Positions 1-10,629 are shown, counted from the stretch's first letter. The stretch: 12,724 nucleotides of DNA from Deltaproteobacteria bacterium (GCA_018262455.1 JAGSPR010000169.1:1-12724), one strand, 5' to 3'. The notes: generated by a model from the letters alone, not told the origin. Numbers and translations: made by a program.

Positions 1-119
1 ATCACCGGGAAGTTGCGCAGGATCGCCTTCTTCTTCTGCGTCAGATCATGGATCGCCACGATCACCAGCAGCCCGAGGACCCCGATGCCGATCCATGCCC
101 ATGTCGACATGGACGGCAT
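1..119 (-). CDS. FMN-binding glutamate synthase family protein, N-terminal fragment
   Basis: Only the first 39 codons lie in the window; the gene runs off the left edge. The visible peptide has a short hydrophobic membrane-like segment (about residues 6-22, WAWIGIGVLGLLVIVAI) followed by HDLTQKKKAILRNFPV. That second stretch matches, from memory, the N-terminus of membrane-anchored FMN-binding glutamate-synthase-domain proteins, in which an anchor helix is followed by a conserved QKKxxILRNFPV segment before the TIM-barrel. The barrel itself is not visible, so the catalytic assignment rests on this signature alone. The start is the ATG at 119; a second in-frame ATG at 110 is possible, and neither has a clear ribosome-binding site. 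It lies 17 nt after the stop of the DUF882 gene on the same strand, so it is probably the next gene of that row. Its part in sulfur metabolism, if any, is unknown. Confidence 0.6.
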   Translation of the reverse strand, partial: MPSMSTWAWIGIGVLGLLVIVAIHDLTQKKKAILRNFPV

Positions 120-136
120 AGTAACCGCGCGCCTGA

Positions 137-735
137 CTATTCGCCGGACCAGAACCGGATCTTGCCGGTGTCCATGTGGACGAACCCGCTGCCGAGGTAG
201 AGCCCGACGCCGCCGATCTTCTGGGCCTTGGCCCACGCCTGGATCTGGAGCGTGCGGGACTGGCTCTGCGGCGGGATGTAGAAGTCGACCGCATTGCCAT
301 GCGTGTGCTCGCTGTCGCGCGCGACCTGGTGACCCTTCTTGCGCAGGATCAAGTTGTACTTGGGATGCCGGAAGCCCGAGACCACCGTGATCGTCGGGCT
401 CTTGAAGGTCTGCGCGGCCGCGACGAGGAGCTTGATCAGGCGCGGCTCCATCTTGCTCGGCGAGTTGGTGAAGTGATCGCGCAGGAATCGATCGATCGTC
501 GCCTGGCTCGGGGTCAGGCCGGGCTCGACGGCCAGCCACTCGTTGGTCCAGCCGTTGTAGAGGTTGACCAGCTTCGCAGGCTGCGCACCCGGAGCCGGCA
601 CCGCGCCGTGCTGGGTGGACTTGCCGGTCCGCTCGCGGTCCTTCTTCGACACGTTCGCCGGGTCCGGATCGGCGTGCGCGGCCGACCCCAGCAGCGCCGT
701 GACGACCGCCACGCCCACCACGAAGCCGGCACGCG

Positions 736-739
<4 letters not shown>
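137..739 (-). CDS. Secreted DUF882 / M15-like murein peptidase (MepK/YcbK-type)
   Basis: A 200-residue predicted exported zinc peptidase. Residues 1-23 form a signal peptide (Arg near the N-terminus, hydrophobic core, cleavage after AHA). A disordered Ser/Lys/Pro linker follows to about residue 55. The catalytic domain then carries SGFRHPKYN (R124), SEHTHGNAVDF (H145, D152) and GSGFVHMDTG (H188, D190), which are the zinc and catalytic signatures of the DUF882 (peptidase M15_2) family. E. coli MepK of this family cleaves peptidoglycan cross-links; the same periplasmic role here is inferred. The start is the ATG at 739, which shares four bases (ATGA) with the LarE stop; the signal peptide supports it. 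A cell-wall enzyme is functionally out of place behind sulfur-transfer genes, so it may simply share the transcript. Family assignment is strong, substrate less so. Confidence 0.85.
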
Positions 740-1572
<833 letters not shown>

Positions 1573-1598
1573 CGGGTCATCGTCCTCTACGACACAGG

Positions 1599-1901
1599 CT
1601 AGCGCACTCGCTTGCGGAGGTCGATCGCCCAGCGCGGACCGTGCGAGGATCCCACGTCGGGGAGCCGGGCGGCGCCCAGCACCTCCTGCCCCCACTCGGC
1701 GGCGCTGCGGGGCAGGTTCTTCACCGCCGGTTCGTGGTCGACCACGACGCGCAAGGTCGCCCCGATCGGCAACGCCTCGAGGGCGAGCTTGGTGCGCACG
1801 AACGTGAACGGGCAGACCTCGCCGCACAGATCGAGGGTCGATCCGGGCTCACCAGGTGACGACCTGACCGGCGGCAAAGACGAGGGTGACGAGCTGGTCA
1901 T
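1599..1901 (-). CDS. TusA-family sulfurtransferase
   Basis: A small sulfur-carrier protein, 100 residues if started at the ATG at 1901. The TusA/SirA core starts at about residue 23: LDLCGEVCPFTFVRTKLALE, with the persulfide-carrying cysteine expected at C30 directly before P31 and a second cysteine at C26. The second proline of the classical CPxP signature is replaced (CPFTF), as in the subfamily that, as I recall, accompanies ThiS/ThiF/JAMM genes in sulfur-assimilation operons. The family passes persulfide sulfur between donors and acceptors such as DsrE/TusD. The first ~20 residues are Ser/Pro-rich and overlap the DsrH-like gene by 53 bases. The true start could therefore be the in-frame ATG at 1937 or a later non-ATG codon. 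The acceptor is probably LarE or the DsrE-like protein, by context. Confidence 0.85.
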   Translation of the reverse strand: MTSSSPSSLPPVRSSPGEPGSTLDLCGEVCPFTFVRTKLALEALPIGATLRVVVDHEPAVKNLPRSAAEWGQEVLGAARLPDVGSSHGPRWAIDLRKRVR

Positions 1902-2037
1902 GATCGATGGGTCCGGGGGGCAGGGGAGGCGTACCATGGTCGGCGAGCGCCAGCCGGTCGAGTTGCACGACCCAGTCGTGGTCCGCGATCGCGCCCGCCG
2001 GAGCCGCCGTCCGCACGAGGTGCAGCCGGATCCTCAC
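1849..2037 (-). CDS. Mini DsrH/TusB-like protein
   Basis: A 62-residue protein starting at GTG 2037, which shares GTGA with the stop of the preceding DsrF-like gene. It begins with a beta strand (IRLHLVR) as DsrH/TusB proteins do. It has an acidic middle (DHDWVVQLDRLALAD) resembling the family's DGDxxLLxExGVYA segment. It ends in IDHDQLVTLVFAAGQVVTW, a close match to the family C-terminus (YxxFVxLVxxHxxVxxW, ending in Trp). DsrH/TusB is normally about 95 residues, so roughly 30 residues of the central region are missing. No frame change restores them. It contains no cysteine, so if functional it is likely a structural subunit of a DsrEFH-like complex. The assignment rests on the two ends plus gene order after DsrE and DsrF homologues. 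Confidence 0.65.
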   Translation of the reverse strand: MRIRLHLVRTAAPAGAIADHDWVVQLDRLALADHGTPPLPPGPIDHDQLVTLVFAAGQVVTW

Positions 2038-2297
2038 GTCCAGACCTCGACGACATCGGCGCGCGCGAGCGCCGGGCCGAGCTCGCCGCCGATCGTCCCG
2101 GGCGAAGCGGGCGGCGAGCTGACCGTGTGGCCGAACGAGCGCAGCGTCGCCGCCGCTCGCTCGGCGAGTGGCGTGAGCAGCGGTCCGTCGATGAACACCT
2201 CGACGTGGGCACCTCTCAGCGTGAGCCCGAGCGCCGCGCGCAGCGCCTCGGCCTGGCGGTGTGGATCGACGGTGCGCGCGAGCACGAGGATCGTCAT
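2034..2297 (-). CDS. DsrF/DsrE-like (TusC-like) protein without cysteine
   Basis: An 87-residue alpha/beta protein: MTILVLARTVDPHRQAEALR, then AALGLTLRGAHVEVFIDGPLL, the typical first strand, helix and second strand of the DsrE/F fold. TusC/DsrF proteins are usually about 120 residues, so this is short, and it contains no cysteine. It therefore cannot carry a persulfide itself and is best read as a structural partner of the neighbouring DsrE-like protein, as TusC is for TusD. The start is the ATG at 2297, overlapping the DsrE-like stop by ATGA; its own stop overlaps the GTG of the DsrH-like gene. Position in a three-gene E-F-H order supports the call more than sequence does; assignment to F rather than generic DsrE family is uncertain. 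Confidence 0.65.
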   Translation of the reverse strand: MTILVLARTVDPHRQAEALRAALGLTLRGAHVEVFIDGPLLTPLAERAAATLRSFGHTVSSPPASPGTIGGELGPALARADVVEVWT

Positions 2298-2587
2298 GTG
2301 AACGCCACCACGCGATCCGCCGTCGCCAGCACCGCGGCGTGATCATCCTGGCTGCCGCGCTCGATGCCGTCGACCAGCGTCAGGCCCACGGCGCTGTTCG
2401 AACACGCGGTGAGCTCGCAATCGGCGTCGAGCAACTCCTGCGCGAGGAGTGGGTTCGTGGCGAGGGCGGAGCACCCAGCATCCATCGCGAACATCGCGAC
2501 CTCGTGTCGCGCGCGGCGGGCGGCGAGCGCCAGGGCGACCGCGTGGCCGAGGTCGGCGGCAGTCGCGAGCACGATGCCGAGCTTCAT
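2294..2587 (-). CDS. DsrE/TusD-like sulfurtransferase subunit
   Basis: A 97-residue DsrE-fold protein: MKLGIVLATAADLGHAVALALA, then EVAMFAMDAG, then ELTACSNSAVG. The cysteine at 62 lies in the context where DsrE and TusD carry their active persulfide cysteine (strand, Cys, small residues, helix). C39 and C57 are additional. In characterised systems DsrEFH or TusBCD is a heterohexamer that exchanges persulfide sulfur with TusA or DsrC; here TusA lies three genes downstream. The start at ATG 2587 overlaps the JAMM stop by ATGA, and its stop overlaps the next gene in the same way, indicating coupled translation and perhaps a 1:1:1 complex. No DsrC or dissimilatory sulfite reductase gene is in the window, so a role in sulfur oxidation is not implied. 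Confidence 0.72.
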   Translation of the reverse strand: MKLGIVLATAADLGHAVALALAARRARHEVAMFAMDAGCSALATNPLLAQELLDADCELTACSNSAVGLTLVDGIERGSQDDHAAVLATADRVVAFT

Positions 2588-3060
2588 GGCACGCTCCAGC
2601 GCGCGATCTCGACGTGATCTCGGGCGTCCGCTGACCACGCAAACTGCGCTGCCTCGACGACCCCTCGGGCGGTCACCCCGATGACGAGGTGCTGGACGGG
2701 ATACGCGGGACCGTGTGCGAGCGCGCGATCGACGTCGGAGAAGTACGCGCGACCGTTGGTGTGGGAGTGGTAGACGATGCGCGCGGGGCGTGGACCGTCG
2801 AAGCTCCTCGCGAACTGCAGCAGCTCGCCACCTGCGATCACGAAGCCAGCATCGGCGTCCCGCCGCGGTTCGGTCGGGTGCACGCCATCGCGCTGGGCAT
2901 TGCGGCACGTCACGACCGCATCGACCGTCGCGGCTCCGATGGGGCCGACGAGGTAGCCACAGCACTCGTCGGGATGCGCGGCGCGGGCGTGTGCATAGAT
3001 CCGCTCGAGCAGATCGGCCGAGATCCGAACTGCCTGGCTCTGCATCGTCGCGCTCGTCAT
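2584..3060 (-). CDS. JAMM/MPN+ metalloprotease (M67, Mec-like)
   Basis: A 158-residue zinc isopeptidase-fold protein. E32 (PDECCGYLVGP) and H98-S-H100-x7-S108-x2-D111 (HSHTNGRAYFSDVD) form an intact JAMM active site, so it should be catalytic. Bacterial relatives act on ubiquitin-fold sulfur carriers: Mycobacterium Mec releases cysteine from the CysO-Cys adduct, and QbsD or HcyD trim residues after Gly-Gly of their carriers. The carrier two genes upstream is CysO-like and has three residues beyond Gly-Gly, so either reaction is possible. The start at ATG 3060 (14 nt after the pseudo-E1 stop) gives a standard N-terminus; ATG 3045 (MQSQAV) is an alternative. The stop overlaps the DsrE-like gene by ATGA. 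Confidence 0.88.
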   Translation of the reverse strand: MTSATMQSQAVRISADLLERIYAHARAAHPDECCGYLVGPIGAATVDAVVTCRNAQRDGVHPTEPRRDADAGFVIAGGELLQFARSFDGPRPARIVYHSHTNGRAYFSDVDRALAHGPAYPVQHLVIGVTARGVVEAAQFAWSADARDHVEIARWSVP

Positions 3061-3074
3061 CTCGGCTGGCTCGT

Positions 3075-3464
3075 TCACTGGTGGTTGGCGACGTTCGCCA
3101 TCCAGGCCGTCGCCGCGATGCCGCCCCGCCAGAACGCGAGCGCGGTGTCGTCCCCCGCGACCGAAGGCCACCACAGCGGACGAGGGGGCAGGCGGACGTC
3201 GTGTGCTCGGTCGAGGTCGTCGCGCGTGAGCGTGGCATCGGGCCCGAAGACCCCGAGGCTGGCGAGCTGGGCGTCGGTCGCACCTCGCAGCACGACCGTG
3301 CCGACCCCACCCGCAGCCAGGTAGCACGCTGCGATCAGCGCCGCCGCGTCGCCGTCGCGGAGGTCGACCCGCGCGGCGGATTCGAGGAGCGCCGTCTGGC
3401 CGAGCCCTCCCACATCGGGCAGCAGGATGTGCCGCGCATAGCGCCGCACTTGTTCGTCACGCAC
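3075..3464 (-). CDS. Degenerate E1-like protein keeping the arginine-finger segment
   Basis: A 129-residue protein starting at GTG 3464, overlapping the carrier gene by 8 nt. Residues 5-28 (QVRRYARHILLPDVGGLGQ and following) are a textbook N-terminus of MoeB/ThiF E1 enzymes, including the arginine (R11) that in MoeB reaches into the partner subunit's active site. After this the expected nucleotide loop GxGxxG is missing. AALIAACYLAAGGVGTVVLRG resembles the helix-strand following that loop, but the DxD and SNLxRQ motifs and all zinc-binding CxxC pairs are absent. It is far shorter than a normal E1 (about 240 aa). It lacks frame interruptions, and its coupling to neighbours suggests a maintained gene rather than debris. 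I infer a non-catalytic partner of the adjacent E1; no described family for it is known to me. Confidence 0.72.
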   Translation of the reverse strand: MRDEQVRRYARHILLPDVGGLGQTALLESAARVDLRDGDAAALIAACYLAAGGVGTVVLRGATDAQLASLGVFGPDATLTRDDLDRAHDVRLPPRPLWWPSVAGDDTALAFWRGGIAATAWMANVANHQ

Positions 3465-3738
3465 CCGAGCCTCCGGCGATCGCCGGCACGATGGCGATCT
3501 CGTCGCGATCGCCTATCGCGGTGTCGAGCCCGGCAAGTGCACCGATGTCCTCGGAGCCGACGAAGATGCGGATGAACGGCTTCACCATGCCCGTGCCGTC
3601 GAGCACGCGGGATGCGATGCCGGGATGCCGGCGCTCGAGGTCGGCGATGGCGTCGCGCACCGTGGTCGCGGTGGTCTCGATGTCGGAGTTGCCGCCGGTG
3701 AAGCTACGCAGCGCGCTGGGGACTCGGATGCGCGGCAT
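3457..3738 (-). CDS. CysO/MoaD/ThiS-like ubiquitin-fold sulfur carrier
   Basis: A 93-residue beta-grasp protein closely resembling Mycobacterium CysO in layout: IRVPSALRSFTGG near the N-terminus, VRDAIADLERRHPGI helix, FIRIFVGSEDI strand, and DEIAIVPAIAGG. The Gly-Gly (residues 89-90) should be adenylated by an E1 and converted to thiocarboxylate. Three residues, SGA, follow it, so the carrier must be trimmed before activation. The JAMM protease two genes downstream is the obvious candidate. Start: ATG 3738 overlaps the E1 stop by one base (TGATG); the GTG at 3741 directly in front is equally possible. CysM, the CysO partner in cysteine synthesis, is not in the window, so the sulfur acceptor is open: cysteine synthesis, LarE, or something else. 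Confidence 0.88.
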   Translation of the reverse strand: MPRIRVPSALRSFTGGNSDIETTATTVRDAIADLERRHPGIASRVLDGTGMVKPFIRIFVGSEDIGALAGLDTAIGDRDEIAIVPAIAGGSGA

Positions 3739-4429
3739 CACGGGCCCTCCGCGACGCGGATCGGCGTCGCGATCGGTGAGATCGGTGCACGCGCACAGGC
3801 CGGGCAGCCCGGGCGCGGCACGAACCGGACGACCCGTGGCTCGGCGACCGCTCGCACATCATCGAAGGCAAGCAGCGCCCCGGCGAGGCTCCGATCACCA
3901 CCCACGAGCCCGAGGCCGATCGCCGCAGCGACCCCGCCGATCGCCCCGACCACCGGACCGAGCACGCCGGCATCGGCGCAGCTTGGCACCTCGGCGGGCT
4001 CCTCGAACAGGCAGCGGTAGCACGCCACCCCCGGCGCCCCTGCCATCACGTTGCCGCCGTAGCGCAGCGCGGCCGAGATCACGTAGAAGCGCCCGTTCTC
4101 GACCGCCCAGTCGGCGACCGCGAACTTGGTGGCTGGATCGTCGCTGGCATCGACGACGAGGTCCGCATCGCTCGTGTGGTCGTCCGCTTCCTCTGGCCGC
4201 CAGCGGGAGACCACGCCCCGCGCGGCGCCTCCGCGTGCGACCACCAGCCCGGCGAGCCGCGTCGCCTTGGGTTGGCCCAGATCCGCGACGGTGAACTGGA
4301 TCTGGCGATGCAGGTTCGACAGCTCGACGACATCGTGATCGACGATCGTGAGCTCGATCCCGGCCGCGCCAAGCGCCAGCGCGATCGGCCCGCCGAGCCC
4401 GCCAGCACCGACGATGGTCGCGCGCGACG

Positions 4430-4433
<4 letters not shown>
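3738..4433 (-). CDS. MoeB/ThiF/HesA-type E1 adenylyltransferase, N-terminally shortened
   Basis: A 231-residue E1-like enzyme that should adenylate the C-terminal glycine of the carrier encoded next to it. Motifs: nucleotide loop GAGGLG (9-14), VDHDVVELSNLHRQ (31-44) with the acidic and arginine ATP-binding residues, structural zinc site C138-x2-C141 and C210-x2-C213, and PSCADAGVLGP with C152 at the position of the catalytic or persulfide cysteine. The usual first ~25 residues of MoeB/ThiF, holding the RYxRH arginine-finger segment, are missing: the protein begins directly at the first Rossmann strand (MTSRATIVGAGG). No upstream in-frame extension supplies them, since the start ATG at 4433 sits in an ATGA overlap with the zinc-knuckle gene. 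No rhodanese domain is attached, so sulfur must come from elsewhere, plausibly TusA or the DsrE-like protein. Confidence 0.9.
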
Positions 4434-5166
<733 letters not shown>

Positions 5167-5170
<4 letters not shown>

Positions 5171-5679
5171 GCTTCACCGACGAGCACCGCGAACAGATCG
5201 GGTGCGAGATAGAAGGTCAGATCGACATCTCCCAGGCGGAGCACCATCTGCGAGGTCAGCGGGCGCTCGCGACGAGCTTCGAGGATGTCGCCGCGCAGCC
5301 AGCTGCCGTTCTTCGACCCCGCATCCGCCACGACCCAGTCGGTGGCCAGGTGGCGCACGTAGGCGTGTAGCCGAGACACCGAGGCGTCCTCGATCACGAG
5401 GTCATTGTTCGAGATCCGGCCGATCGTGATCCGATCTGGAAACGACGCGTTGGGCTTCTTCACCAGGGGATAGATCTGCATCTCGAGCTCGGTGGCCAGC
5501 GGGGTGCCGATTGGCATCGTCTCGTCGCCCGCGTGCTGGCTGATGAGCCGCGTGCGATCCCGGTCGTCCGGCGGCGGTTTCGGTACCCGGAAGCGCACGA
5601 GGGCCGCCGGCGCCGCGGCGGCGAGGAATTCCTCCCTGCCGAGCGAGATCAGGTGCCGATAGTGGGCCCAAGCGTCCAT
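5167..5679 (-). CDS. FHA-domain protein
   Basis: A 170-residue cytoplasmic protein. The FHA domain spans about residues 66-160, with the canonical phosphothreonine-binding pattern: G87-R88 (ITIGRISNNDLVIED), S100 and H105 (ASVSRLHAYV), and N124-G125 (DAGSKNGSWLRG). FHA domains bind phosphothreonine peptides, so this may link the row to Ser/Thr kinase signalling. The first ~60 residues (YRHLISLGREEFLAAAAPAA and a Pro/Asp/Arg linker) are not recognised. The start is ATG 5679, the first good start after the divergent intergenic region; it is the first gene of the minus-strand row. Its stop overlaps the zinc-knuckle gene by ATGA. No kinase gene is in the window. Confidence 0.88.
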
Positions 5680-5686
5680 CGAAGTG

Positions 5687-5715
5687 GGTATCGCGCACGG
5701 CTGGCTCGCCGGCAA
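5687..5715 (-). promoter_or_regulatory. Weak candidate promoter for the FHA-to-sulfur gene row
   Basis: On the minus strand TTGCCG (5715-5710) and GATACC (5692-5687) are separated by 17 nt, and the ATG follows the second hexamer after 7 nt. Matches to consensus are only 4/6 and 3/6. The geometry resembles the uvrA promoter, which is the main reason to list it. Confidence 0.3.
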
Positions 5716-5772
5716 GCGCTCCAGCGCACCTAAGTCTTCGTCGCAGCATCGATATCCGTCGATGATCTGGGT

Positions 5773-5802
5773 TTGACAGCTTGGAGTCGCGCGGGGTAAA
5801 CG
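5773..5802 (+). promoter_or_regulatory. Candidate promoter of efp-epmA
   Basis: A perfect -35 TTGACA (5773-5778) is followed after 18 nt by TAAACG (5797-5802), a poor -10. The efp ATG begins 9 nt later. No Shine-Dalgarno sequence lies before the start, so a transcript from here would have almost no leader. Confidence 0.4.
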
Positions 5803-5811
5803 TGCCGGGCC

Positions 5812-6375
5812 ATGTACGACACGTCCGATATCCGCAAGGGCCTCAAGGTACTCATCGATGGCAAGCCGTATACCATCACGGAGTTCCAGTTCGTGAAGCC
5901 CGGCAAGGGCGCGGCGTTCACGCGAACCAAGTTCAAGAACTTGCTCAGCGGCGACACGTTCGAGCGGAACATCCGGTCGGGCGAGAAGCTCGAGCCCGCG
6001 AACGTCGACCAGCGAGAGATGCAGTTCCTCTACAAGGAGGGCGGCGACCTCGTCTTCATGGACCAGACCAACTACGAGCAGGTGACGGTCAGCGCCGACC
6101 TGATTGGCGAGTCGGTCGACCTGATGAAGGACAACCTGCCGGTGACGGTGCTGTTCTTCAACGAGCGCGCGGTCGACGTGTCGCTCCCGACGTTCGTGTT
6201 CCTGGAGGTCACGGCCTCGGAGCCGGGCGTCCGCGGTGACACCAGCGGCAACGTCCAGAAGCCCGCGACGGTCGAGACCGGCGCGACCGTCGGCGTCCCG
6301 TTGTTCATTCGCGTCGGCGACATGATCAAGATCGACACGCGGACGCACGAGTACGTCGAGCGCGTCAACAAGTGA
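5812..6375 (+). CDS. efp: Translation elongation factor P
   Basis: A 187-residue EF-P of normal length with all three beta-barrel domains. It binds the ribosome between P and E sites and relieves stalling at consecutive prolines. The modified loop is FVKPGKGAAFTR, with K32 equivalent to the beta-lysylated lysine (K34) of E. coli. The second and third domains are typical (MDQTNYEQVTV, and the C-terminal GVPLFIRVGDMIKIDTRT). The start at ATG 5812 gives the standard N-terminus (MYDTSDIRKGLKVLIDGKPY). Its stop overlaps the GTG of epmA in the sequence GTGA, so the factor and its modifying enzyme are co-translated. The lysine context PGKG and the linked epmA gene indicate lysylation rather than rhamnosylation. 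Confidence 0.97.
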   Translation: MYDTSDIRKGLKVLIDGKPYTITEFQFVKPGKGAAFTRTKFKNLLSGDTFERNIRSGEKLEPANVDQREMQFLYKEGGDLVFMDQTNYEQVTVSADLIGESVDLMKDNLPVTVLFFNERAVDVSLPTFVFLEVTASEPGVRGDTSGNVQKPATVETGATVGVPLFIRVGDMIKIDTRTHEYVERVNK

Positions 6376-7565
6376 CCCTGGTGCGAGGCCGGGTCCTCGC
6401 GATCGTTCCCCCTGGGGACGGTGAAGGAGACGCCGCCGGCGCTGTCGCGATCATCCGCTGCGAGCGTGGTGATGTACGGGTCGTCGCGGATCCGAGCTGG
6501 CACCCGGGCGATCTCGTCGACGCCGGGATCCGGGTCCGCGCCTACGATGGGCCGCCGTATCCCGGACCCTCGACCGAGGTCGCGCGGTTGCCGCGGGTGC
6601 GGATGACCATGCTCCAGCAACGCGCCGCGGCGCTGGCGTCGCTCCGTCGGTTCTTTGCCGATCGAGAGTTCCTCGAGGTCGAGACGCCGTTACTCGTCCC
6701 GAGCCCCGGGCTGGAGATTCATCTCGATGCGGTGGTCGCGGATGCCGGATACCTGATCACGTCGCCGGAGTACCAGATGAAGCGGCTGCTCGCGGCCGGC
6801 TTCGAGCGGATCTTTCAGGTCTGCAAGTGCTTCCGCGCGGGCGAGCGCGGCCCTCACCATGCGAGCGAGTTCACGATGGTCGAGTGGTACCGCGGGTTCA
6901 CGGAGCTCGACGCGATCGTCCGTGACACCGAGGAGCTCGTCGCCCACGTCATCCGGTCGGTGAACGGCCTCGCGATCGCCCGGATCGCGGGCAGGTCGAT
7001 CGACGTCACCCCGCCGTGGCCGCGGATGACGGTCCGCCAGGCGATGAGGCAGTGGGCCAACGTCGAGGTGATCGGCGACGAGCCGGCCGGCGTGCTCGTG
7101 GCCGCCGTGCGCGCCGCGGGCATCGAGGTCCCGGACGATGCGGCCTGGGACGACGCGTTCTTCACGGCATTCCTGGCGCGGGTCGAGCCCGCGATCGCCG
7201 AGCTCGATCGCCCGCTGATCCTCGAGGACTGGCCGGCGCCGCTCGCAGCCCTGGCGCGCCGCAAGCCAGATGATCCGCTCACCGCGCTCCGGTTCGAGGC
7301 CTATGTCGGTGGGCTCGAGCTCGCGAATGCATTCGGTGAGCTCACCGATCCCGTCGAGCAACGCGCGCGATTCGAGGACGATCAGCGGATTCGTCGCGAG
7401 CGAGGCCGTGCCGTGTACCCGATCGATGGCCGGCTGATCGCCGCGCTCGCCGAGGGGCTGCCACCTTCGGCTGGCATCGCGCTGGGGTTCGATCGCCTCG
7501 TCATGCTCGCGACCGGGGCCGAGTCGATCGATCAGGTGCTGTCGTTCACCGCGGCGGAGCTGTAG
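6372..7565 (+). CDS. epmA: EF-P lysine ligase (EpmA/PoxA/GenX) with an N-terminal extension
   Basis: A class II lysyl-tRNA-synthetase-like enzyme that activates (beta-)lysine and attaches it to EF-P. The catalytic core spans about residues 83-397: RRFFADREFLEVETP, TSPEYQMKRLLAAG (129-143), motif 2 region FRAGERGPHHASEFTMVEWYR (154-174, ends quoted), LELANAFGELTDP, and motif 3 GIALGFDRLVML (368-379). E. coli EpmA has about 325 residues and starts almost at the core; this protein has some 68 more residues at the front. They contain VRGRVLAIVP, AVAIIRCERGDVRVVAD and GDLVDAGIRVRAYDG, strand-rich and suggestive of a small OB-like fold, though too short for a full LysRS anticodon domain. The GTG start overlaps the efp stop by four bases. 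EpmB (lysine 2,3-aminomutase) is not in the window. Confidence 0.93.
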   Translation: MTLVRGRVLAIVPPGDGEGDAAGAVAIIRCERGDVRVVADPSWHPGDLVDAGIRVRAYDGPPYPGPSTEVARLPRVRMTMLQQRAAALASLRRFFADREFLEVETPLLVPSPGLEIHLDAVVADAGYLITSPEYQMKRLLAAGFERIFQVCKCFRAGERGPHHASEFTMVEWYRGFTELDAIVRDTEELVAHVIRSVNGLAIARIAGRSIDVTPPWPRMTVRQAMRQWANVEVIGDEPAGVLVAAVRAAGIEVPDDAAWDDAFFTAFLARVEPAIAELDRPLILEDWPAPLAALARRKPDDPLTALRFEAYVGGLELANAFGELTDPVEQRARFEDDQRIRRERGRAVYPIDGRLIAALAEGLPPSAGIALGFDRLVMLATGAESIDQVLSFTAAEL

Positions 7566-7569
7566 CGCC

Positions 7570-10509
<2,940 letters not shown>

Positions 10510-10518
10510 GGGGGCAGA

Positions 10519-10547
10519 ACCGTACGGAGCGGATGTTCAGGTGTCAA
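10519..10547 (-). promoter_or_regulatory. uvrA promoter
   Basis: On the minus strand TTGACA (10547-10542, perfect -35) is separated by exactly 17 nt from TACGGT (10524-10519, matching consensus at T1, A2, T6). The uvrA ATG begins 9 nt after the -10, so transcription would begin within about two or three bases of the start codon and the mRNA is expected to be nearly leaderless. Confidence 0.65.
10525..10541 (+). promoter_or_regulatory. Possible LexA (SOS) box inside the uvrA promoter spacer
   Basis: CGGAGCGGATGTTCAGG matches 13 of 17 positions of the Myxococcus xanthus LexA consensus as I remember it (CTRHAMRYBYGTTCAGS), including the whole GTTCAGS half. It fills the exact 17-nt spacer between -35 and -10 of uvrA, where a repressor would block RNA polymerase. 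uvrA is SOS-controlled in many bacteria. The left half is poor, so this is tentative. Confidence 0.35.
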
Positions 10548-10585
10548 GCCGGGGCGCTGGGAGCAATCGGGCACGGCGACAAATC

Positions 10586-10603
10586 CTGACACCACGGTGT
10601 CAG
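10586..10603. promoter_or_regulatory. Perfect palindrome upstream of uvrA
   Basis: CTGACACCACGGTGTCAG consists of two perfect 8-nt arms around a 2-nt centre, typical of a dimeric regulator operator. The half-site TGACACC recurs once at the uvrA -35 (GGTGTCA at 10540-10546), about 47 nt from the palindrome centre. It is not a convincing terminator because no T-run follows on either strand. Confidence 0.5.
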
Positions 10604-10629
10604 CCATGGCGGCTACGTCGGGAAGACCC

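Noticed and set aside
1849..2346. A single 165-residue protein covering the DsrH-like region
   Set aside because: The upstream part overlaps the DsrF-like gene and is Arg-rich nonsense; only the part after the GTG at 2037 resembles DsrH.
2034..2587. Dissimilatory sulfur oxidation (dsr) locus
   Set aside because: No dsrAB, dsrC, dsrMKJOP or sox gene is visible; the DsrE/F/H homologues sit among biosynthetic sulfur-carrier genes.
3075..3464. Short E1-like gene as a sequencing frameshift of a full E1
   Set aside because: The other frames through 3075-3464 show no missing nucleotide loop, the stop sits cleanly before the JAMM gene, and a separate complete E1 core is present two genes upstream.
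10586..10603. Palindrome as a terminator
   Set aside because: The hairpin would be short with no T-run on either side, and a strong terminator already exists at 10630-10671.
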